Positions 1-6,823 of a stretch of DNA of 16,741 bases are shown one piece after another. The stretch lies in the NCBI GenBank assembly GCA_005888335.1, contig VAWY01000167.1, positions 1 through 16,741 of the forward strand. The letters run 5' to 3'. Under the pieces are notes generated by a model. It searched no databases. It was given only the letters and a program-made list of their open reading frames with translations, and was not told the origin of the DNA. Position numbers and translations under genes: made by a program. How positions within the stretch are numbered: position 1 is the stretch's first letter; each line of letters opens with the position of its first letter. This DNA is from Actinomycetota bacterium (lineage in GTDB: Bacteria; Actinomycetota; Thermoleophilia; Solirubrobacterales; Solirubrobacteraceae).

Positions 1-136
1 CGAGGAGGGTCTGTTCTGCGAGCCGGCGTCGGCCGCAGGCATCGCAGGGCTCGAGCGCGGGTCCGCAGCGCAGGGCGAGCGTGTCGTCTGCGTCGTTACC
101 GGCCACGGGCTCAAGGACCCGGACGCGGTCGAATGA
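1..136 (+). CDS. thrC: Threonine synthase, C-terminal fragment (5' end outside window)
   Basis: Threonine synthase is a PLP enzyme that converts O-phospho-L-homoserine to L-threonine. Only about the last 44 residues are present, read in frame from base 2. The segment [17 protein letters not shown] followed by [17 protein letters not shown] is the conserved end of bacterial ThrC, as I know the family. The stop codon TGA at 134-136 overlaps the thrB start in an ATGA junction, and thrC-thrB is the usual order, which supports the call. This is separate from the second threonine-synthase-like gene at 2818-4038. The identity is secure for the visible part, but nothing can be said about the missing catalytic core. 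Confidence 0.88.
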   Translation, partial: EEGLFCEPASAAGIAGLERGSAAQGERVVCVVTGHGLKDPDAVE

Positions 137-948
137 CGATTCACGTCAGAGCACCGGCAACCACGGCCAATCTGGGCGCGGGGTTCGACATCGCGGGTGC
201 GGCCCTCGAGCTCTGGAACGAGCTCGAGGTCGGCGATGCCGACGGCGAGGTCGACGGGACGCACCTCGGAGTGCGCGCATTCGCGCGCTACGCCTCGCCG
301 GCGGCCTATTCGTTCACCTTCACCGATCGCATCCCTCGAGAGCGCGGGCTCGGCTCGAGCGCGGCTGTCGTCGCGCTCGGCCTCGTCGCCGGCGCGATCG
401 CGGCCGGCGCGGAGCCGTCAGCCGACGAGCTGCTCGCAGAGGGCCTCGAGCTCGAGGGCCACGCCGACAATCTCGCCGCCGCGCTCGCGGGCGGCGTGTG
501 CCTGACCTGGGACGGACAGATTGCGCGCATCGCAGACGACGTGCCCGCGGCGGCGATCGCGGTTGTCCCGCAGACGCGCGTGAACACCGCGGAAGCGCGC
601 GCCGCGCTGCCCGCGACGGTGCCGCACGCCGATGCCGCATTCAGCGCCGGCCGCGCGGCGCTGCTCGGTGCCGCACTCGCGCGCGGCGATGCCGGCCTCT
701 TTGCGCAGAGCGCCGACGACCGCCTGCACGAGCCGTACCGGGCGGTACACGCGCCGCACCTCGCGGCGATCCGCGCCGACCTGCCCAAAGGCGCGCTGGG
801 CGCGACGCTCTCCGGCTCGGGGCCGACCGTGATCGTCTGGGCCGACAAGCTTCGTGCGGGCGACGTCGCGGTCGAGCTCGCCGAGCGCTTCCCGGAGCAC
901 GACGTGATGCACCTGCCAATTGCGACGACTGGAGCCGGACCGGCATGA
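133..948 (+). CDS. thrB: Homoserine kinase
   Basis: Homoserine kinase phosphorylates L-homoserine with ATP to O-phosphohomoserine, the substrate of the neighbouring threonine synthase. The product is 271 residues and belongs to the GHMP kinase family. It begins with [15 protein letters not shown], the family's N-terminal motif. The ATP-binding loop [20 protein letters not shown] has its GLGSSA at residues 72-77. The C-terminal glycine motif [14 protein letters not shown] lies near residue 230. A little shorter than the roughly 300 residues usual for ThrB, but all motifs are intact. The ATG at 133 overlaps the thrC stop by 4 bases, and the stop overlaps the ilvD start by 4 bases, so translation is probably coupled in a thrC-thrB-ilvD operon. 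Confidence 0.95.
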   Translation: MTIHVRAPATTANLGAGFDIAGAALELWNELEVGDADGEVDGTHLGVRAFARYASPAAYSFTFTDRIPRERGLGSSAAVVALGLVAGAIAAGAEPSADELLAEGLELEGHADNLAAALAGGVCLTWDGQIARIADDVPAAAIAVVPQTRVNTAEARAALPATVPHADAAFSAGRAALLGAALARGDAGLFAQSADDRLHEPYRAVHAPHLAAIRADLPKGALGATLSGSGPTVIVWADKLRAGDVAVELAERFPEHDVMHLPIATTGAGPA

Positions 949-2642
949 GTAACGACCCTTACGCCCGCCCCACCGATCCCGCCAAGCGTCACAGCGCGCT
1001 GCTCACGGACGGCGTCGACCGTGCGCCGGCGCGGGCGATGCTGAAGGGGATCGGCATGGACGACGAGGCGCTCGCGCGCCCGCTCGTCGGCATTGCGACG
1101 ACGTGGATCGAGACGATGCCGTGCAACTGGAACCAGCGCGAGCTCGCGCGTCACGTTCGCCGCGGGATCATCGAAGCGGGCGGCACGCCGGTCGAGTTCA
1201 ACACGATCGCAGTCTCCGACGGCGTGTCGATGGGCACCGAGGGAATGCGCGCGTCGCTCGTCTCCCGCGAGGTGATCGCCGATTCGATCGAGCTCGTCGC
1301 GCGCGGGCACCTGCTGGACGGGCTGGTCTGCATCGTGGGCTGCGACAAGACGATTCCCGCCGCGGTGATGGCGCTCGCGCGGCTCGATCTGCCCGGGCTT
1401 GTGCTCTACAACGGCTCGATCGCGCCGGGCCGCTTCCGCGGGCGTGACGTCACGATCCAGGATGTCTTCGAAGCCGTCGGCGCCGCCGCCGCGGGGACGA
1501 TGTCGAACGCCGACGTGCACGAGCTCGAGGGCGTCGCATGCCCGGGCGCCGGCGCGTGCGGCGGCCAGTTCACGGCGAACACGATGGCGACGGTGCTCGA
1601 GTTCCTCGGCATCAGTCCGGCCGGGTTGAACGACGTGCCCGCAACCGACCCGGCGAAGCACGACGCGGCGTACGAGTCGGGCCGCATCGCGATGCGGCTG
1701 GTGCGCGACGACGTGCGGCCGTCGCAGGTGATCACGCGCGACGCGCTCGAGAACGCGGCAGCCGCGGTGGCTGCGACAGGCGGCTCGACAAACGGTGTTC
1801 TGCATCTGCTCGCGATCGCCGACGAGCTCGGCATCGAGCTGACGATCGACGAGTTCGACCGCATAGCCGCGCGTACGCCCGTCGTCGCCGACATCAAGCC
1901 GGGCGGCAGATTCGTCGCCACCGACCTGCACGCCGCCGGCGGCGTCGCGCTCGTCGCGCGCGAGCTGCTGAAGGCCGGACTCGTGCACGGCGACGCGCCG
2001 AACGTCGACGGCCGCTCCCTGTCGGAGGTCGCCACAGCCGTCGTCGAGACGCCCGGCCAGGAGGTCGTCGTTCCGATCGAGCGGCCGCTGAAGGCGACCG
2101 GCGGGCTCGCGATCCTGCGCGGCAACCTCGCGCCCGACGGGTGCGTCGTGAAGCTCGCCGGGCACGAGCGGCTCTTTCACCGCGGCCCGGCGCGCGTGTT
2201 CGACTCCGAGGAGGAGTGTTTCGCCGCGGTCAAGGCACGCGCGATCCAGGCCGGCGACGTGGTCGTGATCCGCTACGAAGGCCCCGCAGGCGGGCCCGGC
2301 ATGCGCGAGATGCTGCACGTCACCGCCGCCATCGTCGGCGAAGGTCTCGGCGACGAGGTGGCGCTGATCACCGACGGCCGCTTCTCGGGTGCGACCCACG
2401 GCCTGATGGCCGGCCACGTCGCCCCGGAGGCGGCGCGGGGCGGCCCGATCGGAGCCGTCCGCGACGGGGACGTGATCGAGCTCGACGTCGAGAGGCGCGA
2501 GCTCCGGCTGCTGCTCGCCGAGGACGAGATCGCGGCCCGGCTCGCCGACGTCGTCCCGCCGCCGCCCAGGTACACGAAGGGCGTCCTCGCCCGGTACGCC
2601 GCCGGCGTTTCCTCGGCTTCGGAAGGAGCCGTCCTGCGGTGA
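945..2642 (+). CDS. ilvD: Dihydroxy-acid dehydratase
   Basis: IlvD removes water from 2,3-dihydroxy-3-methylbutanoate and 2,3-dihydroxy-3-methylpentanoate, the penultimate step of valine and isoleucine synthesis. It needs an iron-sulfur cluster and Mg. The product is 565 residues, the normal length. The cluster cysteines are visible at C60 ([10 protein letters not shown]), C133 ([18 protein letters not shown]) and C205 in [15 protein letters not shown]. The C-terminal swivel region carries [21 protein letters not shown]. The ATG at 945 overlaps the thrB stop. The reading frame stays open upstream to about base 81, but that part has no similarity to IlvD and runs over thrB, so it is not coding. 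Coupling ilvD to thrCB puts threonine synthesis and the threonine-to-isoleucine route in one transcript. Confidence 0.97.
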   Translation: MSNDPYARPTDPAKRHSALLTDGVDRAPARAMLKGIGMDDEALARPLVGIATTWIETMPCNWNQRELARHVRRGIIEAGGTPVEFNTIAVSDGVSMGTEGMRASLVSREVIADSIELVARGHLLDGLVCIVGCDKTIPAAVMALARLDLPGLVLYNGSIAPGRFRGRDVTIQDVFEAVGAAAAGTMSNADVHELEGVACPGAGACGGQFTANTMATVLEFLGISPAGLNDVPATDPAKHDAAYESGRIAMRLVRDDVRPSQVITRDALENAAAAVAATGGSTNGVLHLLAIADELGIELTIDEFDRIAARTPVVADIKPGGRFVATDLHAAGGVALVARELLKAGLVHGDAPNVDGRSLSEVATAVVETPGQEVVVPIERPLKATGGLAILRGNLAPDGCVVKLAGHERLFHRGPARVFDSEEECFAAVKARAIQAGDVVVIRYEGPAGGPGMREMLHVTAAIVGEGLGDEVALITDGRFSGATHGLMAGHVAPEAARGGPIGAVRDGDVIELDVERRELRLLLAEDEIAARLADVVPPPPRYTKGVLARYAAGVSSASEGAVLR

Positions 2643-2653
2643 GCTTTATTTTG

Positions 2654-2659
2654 TATAGT
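2654..2659 (+). promoter_or_regulatory. Putative -10 element ahead of the SAM riboswitch
   Basis: TATAGT lies in an unusually AT-rich patch just after the ilvD stop, next to a run of T and A bases. No good -35 is visible 16-18 bases upstream. A start near 2665-2668 would put the whole riboswitch, including its upstream hairpin, in the transcript. This is inference from one hexamer. Confidence 0.4.
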
Positions 2660-2667
2660 GCGACCCT

Positions 2668-2802
2668 GGAGACGGGCGCGTCCCGCTCCACATCGAGAGA
2701 GGCTGAGGGAACCGGCCCTGCGAAGCCTCGGCAACCTGCCCACGGTGGGCGTGGTGCCAAACCCGGCCGGGCGGAAGCCCGGGGGATGTCGAGCGATGGA
2801 CG
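2668..2802 (+). promoter_or_regulatory. Possible expression platform: extended P1 versus upstream hairpin
   Basis: P1 can be lengthened by GCTC 2685-2688 with GAGC 2791-2794 and CGTCC 2679-2683 with GGACG 2798-2802. That long helix ends next to the Shine-Dalgarno AAAGGAG 2803-2809. The same 5' bases also form a competing hairpin, GGAG-A-CGGG 2668-2676 with CCCG-CTCC 2682-2689. CTCC 2686-2689 is also complementary to the GGAG of the Shine-Dalgarno. The pairings are seen in the sequence; their use as a switch is inference. Confidence 0.4.
2690..2789 (+). ncRNA. SAM-I (S-box) riboswitch aptamer
   Basis: The region matches the S-box consensus in sequence and fold. P1 is ACATC 2690-2694 with GATGT 2785-2789. 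The conserved GAGAGAGG...GAGGGA block follows, with P2 GAGGCT 2699-2704 pairing AGCCTC 2724-2729. The P2 loop CCGG at 2712-2715 can pair with CCGG 2763-2766, where the family's pseudoknot forms. P3 is GGCA 2730-2733 with TGCC 2755-2758, closing an inner hairpin, followed by the hallmark GGTGCCAAA. P4 is CCGGGC-GGAA-GCCCGG at 2767-2782. The family binds S-adenosylmethionine and normally switches methionine-related genes off. No U-tract terminator lies between it and the downstream gene, so the control is probably translational. Confidence 0.93.
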
Positions 2803-2817
2803 AAAGGAGAAGGAGTA

Positions 2818-4038
2818 GTGCCCGCCACCGCACTTCGCTGCAGGGTCTGTGAGACCCAATACCCGCTGGATCCCATCGGGGTCTGCGCGCGCTGCTTCGG
2901 TCCGCTCGATCCGGTCTACGACCGGGACGAGCAGCGCCGAACCGTCACCCGCGAGTCGATTGCGGCGGGGCCGCCGTCGCTCTGGCGGTACAAGGATCTC
3001 CTGCCCGTCGCGCCGCCCGCGGAGACCCGGCTGCCCTCCGGCTGGACGCCGCTCATCCGCGCGCCGCGCCTCGAGGCGGCGCTCGGCGTCGGCGAGCTCT
3101 GGCTGAAGCTGGACACCGCCAACCCGACGCACTCGTTCAAGGACCGCGTCGTCGCCGTCGCGGCTGCGAAGGCGCAGGAGCTCGGCCGGACGACGATCGC
3201 CTGCTCGTCGACCGGGAACCTCGCGAACGCGGTCGCCGCGCGCGCCGCCGCCGAAGGGCTCGAGGCGGTCGTGCTCTGCCCGGCCGATCTCGAGCCGGAG
3301 AAGCTGATCGCGACCGCCGTCTACGGCGCGAAGATCTTCGCGGTCGAGGGGAGCTACGACGACTGCTCGCGCCTAACGGTCGAGCTGTCGTTCGAGCTCG
3401 ATTGGGCGTTCGTGAACGTCGAGCTCCGCGCGTACTACGCGGAGGGCTCGAAGACGCTCGGCTTCGAAATCGCCGAGCAGCTCGGCTGGGAGCTGCCGGA
3501 TGCGGTCATCGCGCCGATCGCTTCGGGCGCGATGTTCTCGAAGGTGCACCAGGGCTTCGGCGAGCTGCTCGAGCTCGGGCTCGTCGAAGGGACGACGCCG
3601 CGGCTCTTCGGCGGGCAGGCGGAAGGCTGCTCGCCGGTCGCGACCGCGTTCCACAGCGGCGAGAAGGTGAAGCCGGTGCGACCGAACACGATCGCGCGCT
3701 CGCTCGCGATCGGGAGCCCGGCCGACGGGGAGATCGCCGTCACGACCGCGCGCACGTCCGGTGGTGCCGTCCACGCGGTGCCGGAGGACGAGATCGCGGA
3801 GAACATCGCGCTGCTCGCCGAGACCACGGGCATCTTCGGCGAGACCGCGCCTGCGGCGACGCTCGGAGCGTTGCGCGAGGCGGTTCGCCGGGGTGAGCTC
3901 GGCGAGCACGATCGCGTCGTCCTGATCGTGACGGGCGACGGGCTGAAGACCCCCGGCCTCGTCGCGGACCGGCTCGAGCCGATCGTCGTCCAGCCGGACG
4001 CAGATCTGATCCTGGAGAGTCTCGGTGTTTCTGTCTAA
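2818..4038 (+). CDS. thrC: Threonine synthase family PLP enzyme, SAM-riboswitch controlled paralogue
   Basis: This is a fold-type II PLP enzyme of 406 residues, best matched to threonine synthase (O-phosphohomoserine to threonine). An N-terminal zinc-ribbon-like segment has C8-x2-C11 and C23-x2-C26. The PLP lysine is K108 in NPTHSFKDRVV. A phosphate-binding loop SSTGNLANAVAA follows, then FGGQAEGCSPVATAF, GIFGETAPAATLGAL and a C-terminal VTGDGLKTPGLV. Common ThrC proteins read GSFKDRG around the lysine; here H and V flank it. The GTG start at 2818 is set by AAAGGAG 8 bases upstream. A classical thrC already lies at 1-136, so this is a second copy, under a SAM-I riboswitch. It could be true threonine synthase or use O-phosphohomoserine differently; sequence alone cannot say. 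Confidence 0.85.
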   Translation: MPATALRCRVCETQYPLDPIGVCARCFGPLDPVYDRDEQRRTVTRESIAAGPPSLWRYKDLLPVAPPAETRLPSGWTPLIRAPRLEAALGVGELWLKLDTANPTHSFKDRVVAVAAAKAQELGRTTIACSSTGNLANAVAARAAAEGLEAVVLCPADLEPEKLIATAVYGAKIFAVEGSYDDCSRLTVELSFELDWAFVNVELRAYYAEGSKTLGFEIAEQLGWELPDAVIAPIASGAMFSKVHQGFGELLELGLVEGTTPRLFGGQAEGCSPVATAFHSGEKVKPVRPNTIARSLAIGSPADGEIAVTTARTSGGAVHAVPEDEIAENIALLAETTGIFGETAPAATLGALREAVRRGELGEHDRVVLIVTGDGLKTPGLVADRLEPIVVQPDADLILESLGVSV

Positions 4039-4056
4039 GAGAAAGGAAGGTGGATC

Positions 4057-4314
4057 ATGAGAACCGGTCCGAGGACCGGGTTCCGCTGGACGCGAGAGAC
4101 GATCGTCTACGCGATCAATCTCTGGCACCGCAAGCACAGTCGGACTCCGCTGACGAGCGAGTGGGACCAGGCCGGCGAGAACCATCCATCGAGGCAGACG
4201 GTCGCGCGCGTCTTCGGCAGCTGGAACGCTGCGATGGCGGCGGCCGGGTTCACGCCGCGCCCGCGCGGACGGCAACCGCGTTCGCTCGCAGAGGGGGCGC
4301 TTGTCGACGGCTAG
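4057..4314 (+). CDS. Small protein with homing-endonuclease-associated repeat (HNH_repeat-like) domain
   Basis: An 85-residue basic protein, nearly all one helical domain. Residues 9-64 show the pattern W-x3-I...A-x2-LW...H-x2-TPL...W-x7-PS-x-TV-x2-FGSWNAAM-x2-AGF. I recognise it as the homing endonuclease associated repeat (HNH_repeat), a presumed DNA-binding unit usually found in tandem or beside HNH nucleases. Here it stands alone, with no nuclease motif. A good Shine-Dalgarno GAAAGGAAGG 4041-4050 precedes the ATG at 4057. It begins 18 bases after the threonine synthase paralogue and its end overlaps leuB by 14 bases, so all three are probably co-transcribed. A role as a small regulator or nucleoid protein is inference; no function is known from the sequence. 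Confidence 0.8.
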   Translation: MRTGPRTGFRWTRETIVYAINLWHRKHSRTPLTSEWDQAGENHPSRQTVARVFGSWNAAMAAAGFTPRPRGRQPRSLAEGALVDG

Positions 4315-5329
4315 CCGCGAGTTGGTCGTCCTCCTTCCCGGGGACGGCATCGGTCCGGAGGTGGCTGAGCAGGCGCGACTTGCGCTCGCAGCGCTCGCGC
4401 CCGAGATCGTGATCGACGTGCATCCGATCGGCGCTGCTGCGATCCGCGCCACGGGCCGGCCGCTGCCGGACGAGACGCTCGCCGCGTGCCTCGCGGCGTC
4501 CGCGGTGCTCAAGGGCCCCGTCGGCGACCCCGAGTTCGACGCCGCGGACGTGCGTCCCGAGCAGGGAATGCTCGCGCTCCGGGCGGCGCTCGATACGTAC
4601 GCGAATCTCCGTCCGGCCGTGCTCGATCACGTGGACGTGCTCATCGTCCGCGAGCTCGTCGGCGGTCTCTACTTCGGCGAGCACGGCGTGCGTGAGGACG
4701 GCACGGTCTACGACACGTGCGAGTACCACCCGCGACAGGTCGAGCGGATCGCGAGGCGCGCGTTCCGCCTCGCGCAGTCGCGCAACCGGAGGCTGACGTC
4801 GGTCGACAAGGCGAATGTGCTCGAGACCTCGCGGCTGTGGCGCCGAGTCGTCAACGAGCTCGGCCCTGAGTATCCCGACGTGCAGGTCGAGCACATGCTC
4901 GTCGACAACGCCGCGATGCAGCTGGCGAGGACGCCGGAGCAGTTCGACGTGCTCGTCACCGAGAACATGTTCGGCGACATCCTCTCCGACCTCGCAGCGG
5001 CGGTGACGGGCGGCCTCGGCCTCGCGCCTTCCGCCTCGCTGTCCGACGGTGGGCCGGGGATCTTCGAGCCGGTGCACGGCTCGGCGCCGGACATCGCGGG
5101 CCGCGGTATCGCGAACCCGACCGCCATGCTGCGCTCCACGGCGCTCCTGCTCGAGTACGGGCTCGGGCGGAGCGACGAAGCCGCAGCGCTCGAACGGGCG
5201 ATCGAGGCTGCCATCGTGAGCACGCCGACGCAGGATCTCGGCGGCACCGCGACGACCGCTGAGTTCGGCGCCGCGGTAACGGAACAACTTTCCATTGACG
5301 AGCGAGCCGGCGCGCCGTACGGTGGGTGA
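4301..5329 (+). CDS. leuB: 3-isopropylmalate dehydrogenase
   Basis: LeuB oxidatively decarboxylates 3-isopropylmalate to 2-oxoisocaproate with NAD+, the third leucine-specific step. The product is 342 residues, typical of the family. It opens with LLPGDGIGPEV. The substrate arginines lie around ANLRP, with RELVGGLYFG after them. The catalytic lysine is K170 in SVDKANVLETSRLW. The metal aspartates are D226 and D230 in TENMFGDILSDLAA. The cofactor region is EPVHGSAPDIAGRGIANPTAM. The TTG at 4301 is chosen because GAGGGG lies 4 bases upstream and the protein begins seven residues before the conserved strand; another TTG at 4322 is possible. It overlaps the small HNH_repeat gene. leuCD is on the other strand about 4 kb away, so the leucine genes are split. 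Confidence 0.95.
   Translation: MSTASRELVVLLPGDGIGPEVAEQARLALAALAPEIVIDVHPIGAAAIRATGRPLPDETLAACLAASAVLKGPVGDPEFDAADVRPEQGMLALRAALDTYANLRPAVLDHVDVLIVRELVGGLYFGEHGVREDGTVYDTCEYHPRQVERIARRAFRLAQSRNRRLTSVDKANVLETSRLWRRVVNELGPEYPDVQVEHMLVDNAAMQLARTPEQFDVLVTENMFGDILSDLAAAVTGGLGLAPSASLSDGGPGIFEPVHGSAPDIAGRGIANPTAMLRSTALLLEYGLGRSDEAAALERAIEAAIVSTPTQDLGGTATTAEFGAAVTEQLSIDERAGAPYGG
5295..5323 (+). promoter_or_regulatory. Promoter for the pheA attenuator, inside the leuB 3' end
   Basis: TTGACG at 5295-5300 and TACGGT at 5318-5323 are separated by exactly 17 bases, a near-consensus vegetative promoter. The predicted start, 7-8 bases after the -10, falls on or next to the leader peptide ATG at 5331. The leader would then be translated from a leaderless message. 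The hexamers and spacing are visible; activity is inferred. Confidence 0.62.
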
Positions 5330-5330
5330 G

Positions 5331-5399
5331 ATGCGTCTCGCGCCCGAAGCCGTTTCGCGCTCGTTTGCGGGCTTCTTCGCGTACGCCTTTATGCGCTAG
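5331..5399 (+). CDS. pheL: Phenylalanine-rich leader peptide of the pheA attenuator (pheL-like)
   Basis: A 22-codon reading frame too short for usual gene finding. Its second half reads SFAGFFAYAFMR and stops. Four of the nine codons 12-20 are Phe and one is Tyr. It stands directly before prephenate dehydratase, the first committed enzyme of phenylalanine synthesis. This is the arrangement of enterobacterial pheL-pheA, where ribosome stalling at Phe codons senses charged tRNA-Phe. It begins 1 base after the leuB stop and at the predicted transcription start of the promoter at 5295-5323. The stop codon TAG is the first base triplet of an 8-bp hairpin stem. Chance is unlikely given composition, position and promoter together, but no homologue could be compared. 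Confidence 0.78.
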   Translation: MRLAPEAVSRSFAGFFAYAFMR

Positions 5400-5432
5400 C
5401 CGGCGCTTTCGTTTCCCCGCAGCGGCCGGCTA
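5397..5432 (+). promoter_or_regulatory. Attenuator hairpin between leader peptide and pheA
   Basis: TAGCCGGC at 5397-5404 is perfectly complementary to GCCGGCTA at 5425-5432, with a 20-base loop. The 5' arm contains the leader peptide stop codon, so a ribosome sitting there would block the stem. No T-run follows, so it may not itself be the terminator. A second option is translational: GAAGCC 5346-5351 in the leader can pair either with GGCTTC 5370-5375 or with GGCTTC 5465-5470, which overlaps the pheA Shine-Dalgarno. Which structure controls pheA is unresolved. Confidence 0.55.
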
Positions 5433-5474
5433 GGACATCTCTCGCGGGATCCCTTTCGCATGGAGGCTTCGCAC

Positions 5475-6305
5475 GTGACACCGCCAGTTGCATATCCAGG
5501 CCCGCCCGGCTCCCACACGGCCAGTGCCGCGGCGGCGCTCCATCCGTTGGACACGCTCGTCCCGCTCCCCGGTTTCCGTGCGGTCGCGGACGCGGTGGTG
5601 GCGGCCGAGGTGGGGCACGGCGTGCTGCCGATCGAGAGCTCGCTTGCCGGCGCAGTCGCCGAGACGCACGACCTGCTCTACGAGCGGGCACTGTCGATCG
5701 TCGGCGAGACGGTCCTGCCGATCCGGCACTGCCTGGCGGCGAGGGATGCGATACCGCTCGACGAGATCCGGATCGTGCGCTCGCATCCGATGGCGCTCGA
5801 CCAGTGCCGCGAGCTGCTCGCGCAGCTGTCGCAGGCCAAGGTGATCATGTCGGCGACGACAGCCGAGGCGGGCCAGCACGTCGCCGAGGACGGTGATCCG
5901 ACGGAGGCGGCGATCGTCGGCGCCGAGGCGGTCTCCCTGTACGGGCTCACGGTCCTCGTAGACGACGTCAGCGACAGCCCGGCGTTCACGCGCTTCGTCT
6001 CGATCGCGCCGTACACGCGGATCGACCGGGTGAGGGCAGCGCGCACCGCATTCACCTTCGCCACCCATCACAAGCCGGGCGCACTGCACGCCGCGATCGA
6101 GCCGTTCGCGCGCGCCGGGCTCGATCTCGTCCGGCTGGTGTCGCGGCCGTTGCCGGCGACGCCGTGGAAGTACCGGTTCGACGCCGTCGTCGCCGGGCAT
6201 CCGCTCGATCCCTCGGTGCGGGGCGCGCTGCGGGAACTGGAGGCGGCGACACGCGAGCTGCGCGTCGTCGGAGTCTACGAAGGTCACGAGGAGCAAGCAT
6301 CATGA
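5475..6305 (+). CDS. pheA: Prephenate dehydratase
   Basis: Prephenate dehydratase converts prephenate to phenylpyruvate, the committed step to phenylalanine. With the GTG start at 5475 the product is 276 residues: a catalytic domain, then an ACT regulatory domain. The start VAYPGPPGSHTASAAA, GVLPIESSLAGAV and the catalytic TRF at 172-174 (PAFTRFVSI) mark the dehydratase. The ACT domain, from about 195, includes HKPGALHAAIEPFARAGLDL and then VSRPLPATPWKYRF, the family's phenylalanine-binding region. The GTG is preferred over the ATG at 5460 because GGAGG 5462-5466 sits 8 bases before it. There is no chorismate mutase fusion; that activity is supplied by the next gene, which overlaps by 4 bases. 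Expression is probably attenuated by the upstream Phe-rich leader. Confidence 0.94.
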   Translation: MTPPVAYPGPPGSHTASAAAALHPLDTLVPLPGFRAVADAVVAAEVGHGVLPIESSLAGAVAETHDLLYERALSIVGETVLPIRHCLAARDAIPLDEIRIVRSHPMALDQCRELLAQLSQAKVIMSATTAEAGQHVAEDGDPTEAAIVGAEAVSLYGLTVLVDDVSDSPAFTRFVSIAPYTRIDRVRAARTAFTFATHHKPGALHAAIEPFARAGLDLVRLVSRPLPATPWKYRFDAVVAGHPLDPSVRGALRELEAATRELRVVGVYEGHEEQAS

Positions 6306-6595
6306 GCACTACCGTGTCGGAGGACCCGTACGTCCTGAAGGTGCGACGAGAGATCTCGGATCTCGATTCGTCGCTCGTCGCGCTGGTGAACAAGCGGCTG
6401 AAGCTCGTCGCGCAGCTGAAGCGCTACAAGGAGGAGCACGGGATCGGCTTCATCGATCTCGCGCGTGAGGAGTGGATGCTCCAGTACCTGCAGCGCGCAA
6501 ACGGCGGCCCCCTCTCGGAGGAGGGCCTGTCGGAGCTCTACCACTACGTGCTCGGCCTCACCAAGCAAGAGGTCACCAGGCAAGAGGCGGTTTGA
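6302..6595 (+). CDS. Chorismate mutase, AroQ class
   Basis: Chorismate mutase rearranges chorismate to prephenate, the substrate of the preceding pheA product. The protein is 97 residues and all helical. The pattern VRREISDLDSSLVALVNKRL, then LVAQLKRYKEEHGI, then LAREEWMLQYLQ matches the R...D...LL..R...... K......D..RE layout of AroQ-type mutases. The expected active-site arginines and lysine appear near the N-terminus (R15 or R16), at R34 and at K41. The ATG overlaps the pheA stop as ATGA. The arrangement amounts to a bifunctional PheA split into two genes in reversed order. It probably shares the leader-peptide control of pheA. Confidence 0.87.
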   Translation: MSTTVSEDPYVLKVRREISDLDSSLVALVNKRLKLVAQLKRYKEEHGIGFIDLAREEWMLQYLQRANGGPLSEEGLSELYHYVLGLTKQEVTRQEAV

Positions 6596-6600
6596 CACAA

Positions 6601-6629
6601 GGAGCGAAAGTGCTTCGCACTTTCGCTCC
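6601..6629 (+). terminator. Terminator-like hairpin after the chorismate mutase gene
   Basis: GGAGCGAAAGTGC at 6601-6613 is perfectly complementary to GCACTTTCGCTCC at 6617-6629 around a 3-base loop. This 13-bp stem begins 5 bases after the stop codon. No T-run follows, as is common for stem-loops in GC-rich actinobacteria, so termination is probable rather than certain. Confidence 0.6.
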
Positions 6630-6823
6630 GGACAGGCACGCGTGTCGGTGCCGCTCTTGCGCTCCGGCCAGAGCGCGGTCTGGCCTCCGCGCGCTGACGC
6701 CCCTCCACCAAGAACCCGCACCACGGCTTTCAGGCCGGTTGCATTCGTCTGCAAAGCGAGCGCCCCGCGAATCACACTCGGTGTTTGGATTGCGTGTCGG
6801 CTCCTGTCATGGTTAGCCCAGCC
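6630..6823. other. Intergenic region before bioB
   Basis: About 190 bases without a convincing gene. It holds a second hairpin, GGCCAGA 6666-6672 with TCTGGCC 6679-6685. I see no good promoter, no biotin operator that I recognise, and no clear Shine-Dalgarno for bioB. Open frames crossing the region continue from the chorismate mutase gene in other frames and look like shadows. Confidence 0.5.

Noticed and set aside
81..944. N-terminal extension of the ilvD reading frame, which is open for almost 290 codons upstream
   Set aside because: It is arginine-rich, runs across thrB in another frame, and IlvD similarity begins only at the ATG at 945.
306..2417. A 703-codon open frame on the minus strand
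   Set aside because: It lies opposite thrB and ilvD, which are certain. Long antisense frames are expected in GC-rich DNA, and its protein shows no family motif.
2737..2784. Intrinsic terminator in the riboswitch leader
   Set aside because: The strong GC hairpin here is P4 of the aptamer and no T-run follows.
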